Shown here one piece after another: positions 1-8,208 of a DNA stretch of 64,000 nt. How positions within the stretch are numbered: the first letter of the stretch is position 1; the number at the start of each line of letters is the position of its first letter. A model generated the notes under the pieces. The model saw only the letters and a program-made list of their open reading frames with translations. It was not told the DNA's origin and made no database searches. Position numbers and translations under genes: made by a program. This stretch comes from Altericroceibacterium endophyticum (GTDB lineage: Bacteria; Pseudomonadota; Alphaproteobacteria; Sphingomonadales; Sphingomonadaceae): assembly GCF_009827595.1 (NCBI RefSeq), contig NZ_WTYT01000001.1:434001-498000 (forward strand), read 5' to 3'.

Positions 1-176
1 GATCCGAAGCCGGAATTCGAAAGATGATAGAAGGTCGCGATCGCCTGCGCGTCGAGGCTCGGCTCGATACGAGTGACAAATTCGAACAGAAAGAAGATCG
101 AGCCAATGGCAAAAGCAATCCAGGCAGCGCGCATGATCGATTGGTCACTAAAAGGAGGATTGTCGAAGACGTTCAT
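1..176 (-). CDS. MFS transporter, N-terminal part (runs off the window edge)
   Basis: An open minus-strand frame starts with ATG at 176 and is still open at base 1, so only the first 58 residues are visible. They read as the start of a major facilitator superfamily permease: a short polar N-terminus, then a hydrophobic first helix (AAWIAFAIGSIFFLFEFV), then a loop with TRIEPSL and FYHLSNSGFG, which resembles the start of MFS proteins of the glucarate/phthalate type. The substrate cannot be told. A second in-frame ATG (at about 134, before RAAW) is an alternative start; neither has a strong ribosome-binding site. An IS5-type fragment lies just upstream. Confidence 0.6.
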   Translation of the reverse strand, partial: MNVFDNPPFSDQSIMRAAWIAFAIGSIFFLFEFVTRIEPSLDAQAIATFYHLSNSGFG

Positions 177-247
177 CTTAGCACGACGAGATTTCCCGGC
201 AACCGCCCGCCCCAATCTTCGTCCTTTTCTCACGCTTGGCCAACCGC

Positions 248-445
248 AACATCGTCGCCTGCATCGGCTCAAGAGCAAATCGGGAGGTTCAAATCGAGCA
301 CGATGCCATAGTCCAACACCAGCGGCACAAGGTCGAGAATATGGTCGGAAAGCTCAAGGACTGGTGCCGCATCCAAACCCACTATGATCGAAGCGCCCAC
401 ACTTTCACGTCCGATATCTGCATCACAGCAACCGTCATCTCCTAA
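248..445 (+). pseudogene. IS5-family transposase, C-terminal remnant
   Basis: The plus-strand frame from about 248 to the stop at 445 carries the C-terminal signature of IS5-family DDE transposases: ACIGSRANR, then QRHKVENMVGKLKDW and THYDRSAHTFTSDIC. In intact members the same stretch contains K(I/V)ENMFGKLKDW and RYDRCAHTF. Nothing upstream continues the catalytic domain, and several family-typical residues are changed, so this is a dead 3' fragment. It lies between the MFS gene start and the antitoxin-like gene and marks an insertion hotspot at this end of the window. Confidence 0.7.
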
Positions 446-634
446 CTGAATCAGTGCCCTCGCCTGCTGGATCACGCAGCTGCGTTGCCCTCTGGATATT
501 CCTGCTCCTGTACCTCTGCGTGGCTGAACATGATCCAGTTTCGGGCGAAAGACCGGCCTCCATCAGCCTGCATCTTACCGGAAGATGTACACAATCCTCC
601 GATCAGCGAACTGATGGAGGCGCGACGCCGGGTT
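446..634. other. Short stretch with no recognisable gene
   Basis: Between the IS5 fragment and the antitoxin gene no convincing coding frame or structure is seen. A RES-type toxin gene would be expected here, downstream of the minus-strand antitoxin, but none is present. Confidence 0.5.
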
Positions 635-1027
635 TCAACTGCGAGCATTGAGAAGATAGCGCGCAACGCGATCCAGATCCTCAAGCCTGCCCGTGGTCAT
701 CACAGAAAGAGGAGTGTGGTCCTCCAACGCTAGGTTTGGCGAGCGTAGCCACCCCGGCATGCGATCGGGCGGCAACTGTGTCCCGAGCGAAGCGTATATC
801 GAGAGTACCGCCCCGATCCGGATGATGACCATCTCCGCTATCGGCACAGGCTCATGGGCCTGAATGCGGATGCGCAGGTCCTCGAAAACAGCAGGTTCTC
901 GGATACCGAGGATCTGTGTCTGCTCCGCTTCTGTTAGCTTCCATTCGCTGGCGATGTTGAGGAAGCCTCGCAGCGCCGCGCCGCCATGGCGCACAGGATC
1001 CAGTTCGGCAAAGCCTCCCGCCATCAC
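635..1027 (-). CDS. MbcA/ParS/Xre-family antitoxin-like protein (orphan)
   Basis: A 130-residue protein with the layout of Xre/MbcA/ParS antitoxins. An N-terminal helical segment (GGAALRGFLNIASEWKLTEAEQ, then ILGI) resembles the degenerate HTH, and a C-terminal segment (GWLRSPNLALEDHTPLSVM followed by GRLEDLDRVARYLL) resembles the toxin-binding DUF2384-type domain. These antitoxins normally precede a RES-domain NAD-degrading toxin; no RES gene follows here, so it appears orphaned. Its start overlaps by 4 nt the end of an upstream truncated gene that also ends in a DUF2384-like motif. Family placement is by motif reading. Confidence 0.65.
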   Translation of the reverse strand: MMAGGFAELDPVRHGGAALRGFLNIASEWKLTEAEQTQILGIREPAVFEDLRIRIQAHEPVPIAEMVIIRIGAVLSIYASLGTQLPPDRMPGWLRSPNLALEDHTPLSVMTTGRLEDLDRVARYLLNARS

Positions 1028-1195
1028 AGGTACACTCCGGCATCAATGGCCCCGATCATGTCAAGAATGAAGGCGAGGCCTTCCTCGGACTGCTCGGCCC
1101 GTTCGATCGGCGTCTCGCCACCCAGCCAGTAATGCCGGCGGTTCATGAAGTGGATCGTCTGTACCAGATCGCCCCCATAGAGCGTCCTGCCAGAC
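1024..1195 (-). pseudogene. Second DUF2384-like antitoxin gene, 5' end lost to an IS
   Basis: The last roughly 57 codons of a gene are visible, including FMNRRHYWLGGETPIERAE and then EEGLAFILDMIGAIDAGVYL. This matches the C-terminal pattern W-LGG-TP-E--EG---V-D-I---G of the Xre/MbcA/ParS toxin-binding domain. Upstream of about 1195 the same open frame continues into IS3-family transposase sequence (NQRWSLDFVHDQMVSGR), so the N-terminal part was replaced by the insertion element. A chimeric frame 1024-1284 therefore exists but is unlikely to be functional. The 4-nt overlap with the next gene suggests the two antitoxin-like genes were once translationally coupled. Confidence 0.55.
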
Positions 1196-1597
1196 ACCAT
1201 CTGATCATGGACGAAGTCCAAGCTCCAGCGCTGGTTCGGCAACGCCAGCATCGGAGCAGGCGCTCTGGTCCCGACAGACAGCACGCCTGCGGCTGCGTCG
1301 TCGCCTCACCGCCAGCCCTTCCTCCTTGTAGAGCCTCTGGGTCTTCTTGCGGTTGATCATCACGCCCTCCCGGCGCAGCAGGATGTGCAGACGGCGATAG
1401 CCGAACCGGCGACGCTGGTTGGCCAGTTCGCGCAGCTTCTCGCGCAAACCGGCGTCATCGTCCCTGGTGGAACGGTAACGCACACTCTTGCGATCGGCAT
1501 CAATGACACGGCACGCCCGCCGCTCGCTCATCCTGTGGCATCCCTTGAGATGAGCGACAGCTTCCCTCTTGGCAGCGGGCGTCAGAACTTTTTTGCC
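1196..1597 (-). pseudogene. IS3-family transposase OrfB, truncated and frameshifted
   Basis: The N-terminal part of OrfB is recognisable (SERRACRVIDADRKSVRYRS, then RRRFGYRRLHILLRREG and QRLYKEEGLAVRRRR). Near 1290 the frame shifts, and the continuation GTRAPAPMLALPNQRWSLDF is found in another frame up to DQMVSGR. The rve-type catalytic domain with the DDE residues is missing because the element is cut at about 1196. It is not functional. Confidence 0.75.
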
Positions 1598-1848
1598 AAA
1601 AGATCTTTCAGCGCAGCCTGATCGAGCATGGCATCGGCCAGCAATCGCTTCAGCTTCGCGTTCTCGCTCTCCAGCTCCTTCAGTCGCCGGGCCTCAGACA
1701 CTTCCAGTCCGCCATACTTCGACTTCCAGTTGTAGATCGTCGCTTCGGATATACCGTGCCGGCGGGCCAGGTCGGCAGTCTTCGCGCCAGCCTCGGCCTC
1801 CTTCAGCACGCCGATGATCTGCTCTTCCGAAAACCTCGTTCTCTTCAT
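1582..1848 (-). CDS. IS3-family transposase OrfA
   Basis: An 88-residue protein starting MKRTRFSEEQIIGVLKEAEAG, followed by an HTH (TADLARRHGISEATIYNW) and a C-terminal leucine-zipper-like helix (LKELESENAKLKRLLADAML). This is the standard OrfA of IS3-family elements of the IS407 type, which binds DNA and is joined to OrfB by programmed frameshifting. It appears full length, but the element lacks most of OrfB and cannot transpose by itself. Confidence 0.85.
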   Translation of the reverse strand: MKRTRFSEEQIIGVLKEAEAGAKTADLARRHGISEATIYNWKSKYGGLEVSEARRLKELESENAKLKRLLADAMLDQAALKDLLAKKF

Positions 1849-1898
1849 CTCGTCCGTCCTTCCATCGGGGCCGGACTCTAATCAAGCGTGGAGGAAAA

Positions 1899-3635
1899 TC
1901 AGGGGGTCACGTCACTGAGATCTCCAGCCAGCATACAAATGACTGGTGAGGGTAGTTCCAGTGGCTGATCCACCCAGCGGTCCCACTCTTGTTGCCAGAG
2001 CTTTTTCATATGGCTCAGGACAGCAGGTTTTTTGTCTGCAACGTTGTACATTTCGGAAAAATCTTCGGCGGTGTCAAACAACTGCCAATCGTCATTATCG
2101 TAATTGTCAACTCCGCACGAATGCAGCCCCACCGCGCGCCAATGTCCATCTGTTATAGCGCGGTTGCCTCGCAATTCGAAAAATTGGCGTTGGCGCCCTT
2201 TCGCTTTGCTATCACGAAGCCCATGGAGGAATGATCGCCCGGCGACTGGCATCTCCGCCTGTCCATTGACGGTCGCTGGAAAAGAAGTGCCTGCTGCTTC
2301 AAGCATGGTTGGTGCCAGGTCGACCACATCGACATATTGATCTCGTATCTCTCCACCCTGCTGCGTGAAAGCGGGCCATGAGACGATGAGTGGTGTGCGC
2401 ACTCCACCAAGAAACGGCCAGAGCTTGTAGCGACGAAAAGGTGCGCTGCTCACCCCGGCCCATGGGCGCGGATATTCGGATTGGGTAGCAACGGTGCCCA
2501 ATTCGATCATGCGTTGGCGCTGTTCAGCAGGGGTCAGCGTGTTTGGCTGGTAAAGCGCCTCGAAAAACCCATTCTGACCTGCTTCCGATGCTGCGCCATT
2601 GTCGGAAAGAAACACGATCATCGTGTCATCGCGTAAGCCCTGCTTTTCGAGGCAATCCATCAAGCGACCGAGCTGCGCGTCAGCATGTTCAATGAAACCA
2701 GCGTAAACTTCCATATATCGAGCGAAAACTACTCGCTCATCTTCGCTCAGATCGGTCCATGCCCGATCATCTTCTGCGCGTGGTGGGAGCGAAGTATTTG
2801 CGGGAATGATGTTCATTGCCTTCATGCGTTCAAAGCGACGTTCGCGCAGCACATCCCAACCTTCGGAATAGCGGCCAGAATAACGCGCAGAATACTCTGC
2901 AGGAGCCTGAATGGGTGAGTGGGCGACGCCCATGCCAAGGTGCAGAAAGAACGGCTTGTCCGCATCAGCCCGCTCTGCATGGGCTTCGATCAATTCGATT
3001 GATTTATCAACGAGGCCTGCGGAGACGTGATAGTCTGCAGGTAAGTCGGGATGAATATAGTCGTCATTCTCTACCAGTTCGGGCTTATACTGATCCGTCC
3101 ATCCGCGAGCAAAGCCGTAAAAGTAGTCGAAGCCACGAGCGCGAGGCCAGTTCTTGCGCGACGTTCCGGGGGCAAGATGATCCATCGGTATGAGGTGCCA
3201 TTTGCCTACCAGCCACGTAGCGTAGCCAGCATCCTGAAGGGTTTGTGCGCTGGTCTGTGCTGTGTCAGGCAAGTGAAAGGTGGGGAAAGGAAAGTCTTTA
3301 GCAAAAGGGCCAAAAGCCGTGTCGGGTACGTCGGGAAAGTTGACAGAATGGCTGTTACGCCCGGTCAGCAGGGAGGCTCGGGTGCAAGAACACACCGCTT
3401 TAGAATCGAAGCGATTAAAACGTTGGCCTCGCTGCGCCAGACCATCGATTGCAGGTGTGTTGATTTCACCACCAAAACAACCAAGGTCTGAAAAACCAAC
3501 ATCATCAAGGACAATCGTGATGATATTCGGACGTCGTAGTGGTTGCTCAACCTTTGTCTTGGCAACAGCAAGTGACGGCGCGAGCATTGTGCTGGACAGA
3601 AGGCCGAAGGTAAATCGACGCCGCGATGTCTGCAT
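1899..3635 (-). CDS. Tat-exported sulfatase (arylsulfatase type), 3' end altered by IS
   Basis: A 578-residue type I sulfatase that should hydrolyse sulfate esters in the periplasm. The start at 3635 is chosen because AGGA precedes it and because it gives a Tat signal (TSRRRFTFGLL, cleaved near AVAK). Metal-binding NIITIVLDDVGFSDLG and the distal FLSDNGA motif are present, as is GKWHL. The nucleophile signature reads CSCTRASLLTGR, whereas the usual form is C-x-P/A-x-R, so the third position is an unusual cysteine. The last residues (DLSDVTP) run into the inverted repeat of the adjacent IS3 element, which provides the TGA stop. The gene lies 71 bp behind a TonB-dependent receptor, suggesting import or processing of a sulfated ligand (inference). 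Confidence 0.85.
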   Translation of the reverse strand: MQTSRRRFTFGLLSSTMLAPSLAVAKTKVEQPLRRPNIITIVLDDVGFSDLGCFGGEINTPAIDGLAQRGQRFNRFDSKAVCSCTRASLLTGRNSHSVNFPDVPDTAFGPFAKDFPFPTFHLPDTAQTSAQTLQDAGYATWLVGKWHLIPMDHLAPGTSRKNWPRARGFDYFYGFARGWTDQYKPELVENDDYIHPDLPADYHVSAGLVDKSIELIEAHAERADADKPFFLHLGMGVAHSPIQAPAEYSARYSGRYSEGWDVLRERRFERMKAMNIIPANTSLPPRAEDDRAWTDLSEDERVVFARYMEVYAGFIEHADAQLGRLMDCLEKQGLRDDTMIVFLSDNGAASEAGQNGFFEALYQPNTLTPAEQRQRMIELGTVATQSEYPRPWAGVSSAPFRRYKLWPFLGGVRTPLIVSWPAFTQQGGEIRDQYVDVVDLAPTMLEAAGTSFPATVNGQAEMPVAGRSFLHGLRDSKAKGRQRQFFELRGNRAITDGHWRAVGLHSCGVDNYDNDDWQLFDTAEDFSEMYNVADKKPAVLSHMKKLWQQEWDRWVDQPLELPSPVICMLAGDLSDVTP

Positions 3636-3667
3636 GATCAAGTCCTCTTTATTATACGTCTGAAGTA

Positions 3668-3700
3668 GCCCTGCCGAGCGAGCGGCTGGTCCGGCAGGGC
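3668..3700 (-). terminator. Intercistronic stem-loop behind the receptor gene
   Basis: A perfect 9-bp inverted repeat, GCCCTGCCG and CGGCAGGGC, with a 15-nt loop sits 6 nt after the receptor stop codon and before the sulfatase start. No T-run follows on the minus strand, so it is more likely a partial terminator or an mRNA 3'-end stabiliser that sets receptor above sulfatase expression than a full terminator. Confidence 0.6.
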
Positions 3701-3706
3701 CGCAAT

Positions 3707-6517
3707 TCAAAGTTTGATACGAGCGCCGAGCATGAACTGATGGCCCGGATCGTAATAATCGACCGGCAGGTCGCCCAGGGTTGTTCGACTGGCATCGACA
3801 TTATCGAGAACATTACTGCCTTCGAGCACAATGGATATCTCGTCGTTCAGCTGGTAGCTGACACTCAAGTCGAGTGAGGCACGCGGTTGGGTTGTCACAC
3901 CAAGGCCAAAGTAGCTGGAAGGCAGTCCCTGCGAGACGAATTTGTCACGCCACGTATAGGAAACCCGCGTCGCAAAGCGCCCATCGTCATAATATGCACT
4001 CGCGTTGAAGTTATTCTTTGATGCCGCAGTGAGAACCTGGGGCTGGTTGTTCGAAATGAAAGTATAGTTAAGCTGAGTGCCAGTGTATTTGAGAGGCCCC
4101 GGCAGAAAAGTGAATGCCTTCTGGAAACCGACTTCGAACCCTTTCACCTTGACGCCCGAGCCATTGACAGGCCGCGTGCGTTGAAAGGTCTGATCTTCGA
4201 CAACACTGGTATTGCTTGAGGCATAAAACAAAGTAACCGGCAAAATGACGGAATCCGTTTGCGGATAAACCAGTGAGGCGAGGTTCTTATAGAAACCTGA
4301 AAAAGTGAGCGACGTGTCGAGATCGGGATACCATTCGATACCGGCATCGAAGTTGGTCGATAAAAACGGTTTCAGAGAAGGATTGCCGGTGTTCACCGTA
4401 TAGGCACCGGTCGTGCCGCTCACAGAGGTTGATGGTGATATCTGCGTCAGCGTCGGTCGGCTCAATGTACGCGAAGCAGCAAAGCGCAGCTGCACACTGT
4501 CTGACAAAGCGTACTTCAGGTTAGCTGAGGGTAAAACATATGTATATGTGTTCTTGGCCGAAATCGGTCCAGCAGGAGGCACTGTGACCGTTCCTCCCGT
4601 ATCTACATTGATAACCAGCGACTGAAGATCAGGTGAAACACCGCGCGCTTCTCCACGCGTATTGACAATGCGCGCACCGATGTTGCCGCTCAATCCATCA
4701 TCGCCAGTGGCGAAGTCAGCCTGGACATAGGCTGCAAGAGTCCGCTCTTTCAAATCCACAACGCTGGAAGGGTTGGTCAGCAAAATCGCGCCAGAAAGCT
4801 CGCCGAGCTCATCGCGCGAAACGGTCTCCATCAGGGAGTGAATATCTGTTGAAAGCCACTGTGAGGGCACCATAACATCACCGGAATATGCGCCGAGGAA
4901 GTCACCGCGGCTTGCTCCAGCAATCTGGGAGTACGGTACGATGCCATACCCGCCAGCTCCGTTCGAAGTCAGTCCGGCCGTTAAGGCAAGGGCACCCGCA
5001 GGAACGACCAGCGAATCTGCATTGGCATATGTTGCGCGCCATGTGGCTGCCCCACCGATGGCTATCCTGCGGAGAAAGGAATCATCTAAGCTGTAAGACA
5101 GATTAGCCTTGAATTCATCGACCTGGTCCTCTGTTTTGCGGCCATAAGCACCGTTAATGCTAGCAACGACTCCAACAGAGGGGTCCAGATAGCGTGCCTC
5201 AGATTCCGGTGACAGGCTCAGTCCGCATAAGGCTTGACCGGGCTCGCAGCTTTGGGTGACGTCAAAGCGCTGGATTTGCGCAAACCCTAGATTATCACCT
5301 GCCTGCTTCGCCTGCGAATGTGCGTAATTTGCTGATGCTCTCCAATTATAGCTTTCCCATTCAGCTCCGGCCTTCGCGTAATAGGTCGTAGCGACCGAAT
5401 TATTATAGCGATTGTTGGCGCGGACATCGACACCGCGGAGACCAATCGTAGTCGCAAATGGAAGTCCAAAGGTCAGTTGTGATGGGGCTATGCCATCAAT
5501 GCTAGTGAGCGCGGTGGTTGAGGGGGCATACTCGCCGCCGTTCGCGCCAACAAACAAATTCAAATTCTCGAGGCTGTCGACCTGAACATGGAAACGGCTG
5601 TAAAAACCTTCGGTGTAAACCTTCAGATTGTCAGTCAGTTCATATTCCAGTACACTGGTCAGAACCGCGCGTCGGCGACGCTCTTTGGCAATTTCAGTGC
5701 GAACTTGGGAGGGTAGGTTGAACTGGTCATCTGTATCGCCATCGCCATTAACATCGCCGAAGCGTCCTTCGCTTGCCACACCCCAACCAATGGTGTTGAC
5801 GGAATGCGTTTCGGTGCGCGTATCGCTGTAGCCCCCGGCGATTAGAAAACCGCCACGGCCACCTCCAAATGTGGTGGAAAACAACGCGGAAGCTTGCGGC
5901 GTGACCTTGCCTGCATTTGAATTCCAGACGCCGAAAGCTGAAGCAACGAGAGTTTGCTTGCCCAAGCTTAGAGGGCGCACGGTCTTGACGTTGATCGTGC
6001 CTGACAAACCGCCTTCCTGCAGCTCTGCCGTGGGTGACTTAACAACCTCTAGTGTCTGCACGAACTCGGTAGGAAGTAGGCGAAAATCGAACGAACGATT
6101 GATATCGCCGCCAGCGCCACCGCCGCGTAGATCGACGATCGAGGAGGCGAGTGTGCTGCCGTTGAGTTCCACACGGGTAAAATCGGTGGGCAGGCCGCGA
6201 ATACTGGCCGCTGTACCTGATCCGCGAGTACGGGTGATCTGCACGCCAGTGATGCGCTGGCTGGCATCTGCCACGTTTTCGGTTGGGAATTTACCAATGT
6301 CTTCCGAAGTGATCGCGTCGATCACATTCACAGCGTTTTTCTTTTCCTGCGCCGCAGACTGCAGGCTAGCACGCACACCGGTGACGGTAATTTCCTGCGC
6401 TTCATCTTCCGACGGGGCGGATTGCGCGGCGGCTGGTGAAGCAAGCGCAACTCCGACGAGCGAAGCAAGACTTACACTGGCCAGCATGGTGACATAACGT
6501 TTCGAATATCGTGGCAT
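3707..6517 (-). CDS. TonB-dependent receptor (Caulobacter type)
   Basis: A 936-residue outer-membrane receptor. It has a signal peptide (about residues 1-31, cleaved after PAAAQ) and a TonB-box-like segment EEITV-type EAQEITVTGVRAS near residue 40. The plug domain (NVIDAITSEDIGKFPTENVADASQRITGV) and a long beta-barrel follow, ending in the typical aromatic terminus (HQFMLGARIKL). The IGKFPTENVADAL-like plug is typical of the Caulobacter/Sphingomonas group that imports sugars and other large ligands. A strong GGGGAGG site precedes the ATG. It is flanked by a LacI regulator upstream and a sulfatase downstream, so a sulfated carbohydrate or similar compound is a reasonable but unproven ligand. 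Confidence 0.93.
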   Translation of the reverse strand: MPRYSKRYVTMLASVSLASLVGVALASPAAAQSAPSEDEAQEITVTGVRASLQSAAQEKKNAVNVIDAITSEDIGKFPTENVADASQRITGVQITRTRGSGTAASIRGLPTDFTRVELNGSTLASSIVDLRGGGAGGDINRSFDFRLLPTEFVQTLEVVKSPTAELQEGGLSGTINVKTVRPLSLGKQTLVASAFGVWNSNAGKVTPQASALFSTTFGGGRGGFLIAGGYSDTRTETHSVNTIGWGVASEGRFGDVNGDGDTDDQFNLPSQVRTEIAKERRRRAVLTSVLEYELTDNLKVYTEGFYSRFHVQVDSLENLNLFVGANGGEYAPSTTALTSIDGIAPSQLTFGLPFATTIGLRGVDVRANNRYNNSVATTYYAKAGAEWESYNWRASANYAHSQAKQAGDNLGFAQIQRFDVTQSCEPGQALCGLSLSPESEARYLDPSVGVVASINGAYGRKTEDQVDEFKANLSYSLDDSFLRRIAIGGAATWRATYANADSLVVPAGALALTAGLTSNGAGGYGIVPYSQIAGASRGDFLGAYSGDVMVPSQWLSTDIHSLMETVSRDELGELSGAILLTNPSSVVDLKERTLAAYVQADFATGDDGLSGNIGARIVNTRGEARGVSPDLQSLVINVDTGGTVTVPPAGPISAKNTYTYVLPSANLKYALSDSVQLRFAASRTLSRPTLTQISPSTSVSGTTGAYTVNTGNPSLKPFLSTNFDAGIEWYPDLDTSLTFSGFYKNLASLVYPQTDSVILPVTLFYASSNTSVVEDQTFQRTRPVNGSGVKVKGFEVGFQKAFTFLPGPLKYTGTQLNYTFISNNQPQVLTAASKNNFNASAYYDDGRFATRVSYTWRDKFVSQGLPSSYFGLGVTTQPRASLDLSVSYQLNDEISIVLEGSNVLDNVDASRTTLGDLPVDYYDPGHQFMLGARIKL

Positions 6518-6703
6518 GAGAACCTCCCCCTGACATTTCCCCTGAATACTTGGGGAGGGTAAGGAACTGATCGAGACAAATTTTGAGCTAGAAATCTTAA
6601 GTTTCCGCCCGCATTGAAGCTCTTACATCCGTACCCTTGCGCGACCAGCAAACGGTGTTCCGATTGTCGGTCGCCTCCTTCCCAAGATTGCTCCACGCTC
6701 TGC

Positions 6704-6732
6704 TTTATAAGTGCTTGCAGATACTGGGACAA
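6704..6732 (-). promoter_or_regulatory. Sigma-70-type promoter of the receptor gene
   Basis: On the minus strand TTGTCC (6732-6727) and TATAAA (6709-6704) are separated by exactly 17 bp, giving a transcription start near 6697 and a leader of about 180 nt before the receptor ATG. The -35 box forms half of the palindrome at 6728-6739. Confidence 0.6.
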
Positions 6733-6739
6733 CGTTGTC
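6728..6739. promoter_or_regulatory. Probable LacI-family operator
   Basis: GACAACGTTGTC is a perfect 12-bp palindrome with the central CG typical of LacI-family operators. It overlaps the -35 box of the receptor promoter, where a bound repressor would block RNA polymerase. The adjacent lacI-type gene is the obvious candidate regulator. Confidence 0.7.
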
Positions 6740-6786
6740 TCCATAGTCTCAGTTTTTATCACTTGTCAATTCAAACACGCTTTCCG

Positions 6787-7839
6787 TTAATATGAGGGGG
6801 CAGGTCCAAGCGATGCGCGGCGAATGAACTCGTATGGAACCTGGCCAGGTTTTATGTTGACCTGCTTATCATTCGCGCTTTCGGCAACGAGATACTGCCC
6901 GATTGCGCAGGCCATTTGCGTTGTGGGTTGGCTAACGGTGGCAATGCTGGGAATAGTATGTTGCGAAATGACCAGATTCCCAAAGCCAACCAATGACAAT
7001 TCGCGCGGCACGGATATTCCTAGCGCAATCGCGGATGCCAAAACGCCTGCCGCCATTTCATCATTGGCTGCGAAAATTGCTGTAGGCGGAACAGGTAAGC
7101 TAAGGAGTTTGCGCCCGTTCTCTACACCGCTATCATATGTAAAGTTGCCGGGCACCGTCACCAATTCAGCGTCCCGAACGGCTTTGACCGCCTCACGCAA
7201 ACCATCAAGTCTTCCAAGATGGGCATAGTGGGTTTCGGGGCCAGAAATATACCCGATCCGACGGTGACCTTGTGCGAGTATCGCTTCACCCACGTCCCGA
7301 CCGGCAGCACGGTTGTCGATCCACATAGAAACCCCGGTTTCAATATCTTTGCCGGGATTGAGGCGCCCTAATCCAATGGAACGTGATCCAATGAGATCGA
7401 GTACCCAAGGCACGTCGCAAAACGGCGGTATCAGTATCACACCGTCGGGCTTCACAAGGTCAAGAAAACGGGCCAGCCGTATTTCACCCTGCTCACGTTC
7501 CATAGACGCTAGCGTATCAACAACCAGATGGTAATCGGATGACATGCAGGCTTGGAGGAGACCTGCCACGACGTCCATGATATAGCTGGGCATTCGCTGG
7601 CTAAGGTTCACCTTGTCCACATGGCCCCGTGATGTCATCAGCAGCGCGAGAGTGAAGCTTCGCCCAGTACGCAGGCTTCTTGCCCCTAAATTGGGACGAT
7701 ACCCCAAGGCGTTGACCGATGCCTCGACCTTTGCGCGTATATCTTTCCCGACTGTGGCCTTCTGATTTATGACCCGCGAAACGGTTTTAAACGAAACGCC
7801 TGCATGGCTCGCGATGTCCTTGATGGTCGGTTTACGCAA
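6787..7839 (-). CDS. LacI-family transcriptional regulator
   Basis: A 350-residue regulator with an N-terminal LacI HTH (TIKDIASHAGVSFKTVSRVIN) and hinge (VNALGYRPNLGARSLRTGRS), then a periplasmic-binding-protein-like sugar-sensing domain (FAANDEMAAGVLASA, LSLVGFGN). It likely represses the receptor/sulfatase pair through the palindrome at 6728-6739 and responds to an oligosaccharide-type inducer (inference). The annotated start is TTG at 7839, because an in-frame TGA lies three codons upstream. An ATG with a good GGGAGG site at about 7862 is in another frame, so a one-base indel near the start is possible. Confidence 0.88.
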   Translation of the reverse strand: MRKPTIKDIASHAGVSFKTVSRVINQKATVGKDIRAKVEASVNALGYRPNLGARSLRTGRSFTLALLMTSRGHVDKVNLSQRMPSYIMDVVAGLLQACMSSDYHLVVDTLASMEREQGEIRLARFLDLVKPDGVILIPPFCDVPWVLDLIGSRSIGLGRLNPGKDIETGVSMWIDNRAAGRDVGEAILAQGHRRIGYISGPETHYAHLGRLDGLREAVKAVRDAELVTVPGNFTYDSGVENGRKLLSLPVPPTAIFAANDEMAAGVLASAIALGISVPRELSLVGFGNLVISQHTIPSIATVSQPTTQMACAIGQYLVAESANDKQVNIKPGQVPYEFIRRASLGPAPSY

Positions 7840-7895
7840 AGCTTCGGATCATCCTTCATTTATATCCTCCCTGCAAAACAGCTTATAAGCATTTG

Positions 7896-7909
7896 GTCAA
7901 CTGTTTGAC
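7896..7909. promoter_or_regulatory. Imperfect palindrome upstream of the lacI-type gene
   Basis: GTCAACTGTTTGAC has arms GTCAA and TTGAC around a four-base centre, about 55 bp upstream of the regulator start. It could be an autoregulatory operator, although its half-site differs from the GACAAC half-site at 6728. Confidence 0.35.
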
Positions 7910-8208
7910 ACCCCCGAGCCGCCTCTATGGAATTGTAGCGATTGTGCGCTGGTAACCCGAACGATTGCAGCTTGCGCGGAAAAACAGCTATATGATCAAA
8001 AATAGAAAATAGGTTTTGCGTTTTGGCAAATGGTCTGGTGGTTTTGTCACAGACTGGTCGGCGCAGAATAATGAGTAGAGTCAAAGATTGTCGATTTCTC
8101 GGTCTTTTGTTGAGGTCATAGTAACAGGAGATCTACCCAATCGCAGCGGAGTGCCAGGATATAAATTCAAGCATCAAATTCTTGTCTTTCTGAGGAGCCA
8201 AAATACAT
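7910..8208. other. AT-rich intergenic region
   Basis: Roughly 300 bp between the lacI-type gene and the frameshifted gene at 8209. Apart from promoter-like AT-rich stretches and a GAGGAG site just before 8209, no gene or clear structure was seen. Confidence 0.5.

Larger units (their letters stand above)
1196..1909 (-). mobile_element. Truncated IS3-family element (IS407-like)
   Basis: An IS3-family element remnant in minus orientation. It keeps an intact orfA and about the first third of orfB, and is cut off at about 1196, before the DDE catalytic core. The orfA-proximal end reads TGACCCCCTGATTTTCC on the minus strand from base 1909, which looks like the terminal inverted repeat. The opposite inverted repeat is absent, so no target duplication can be checked. 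The element borders an antitoxin fragment on one side and the 3' end of the sulfatase gene on the other. Confidence 0.7.
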
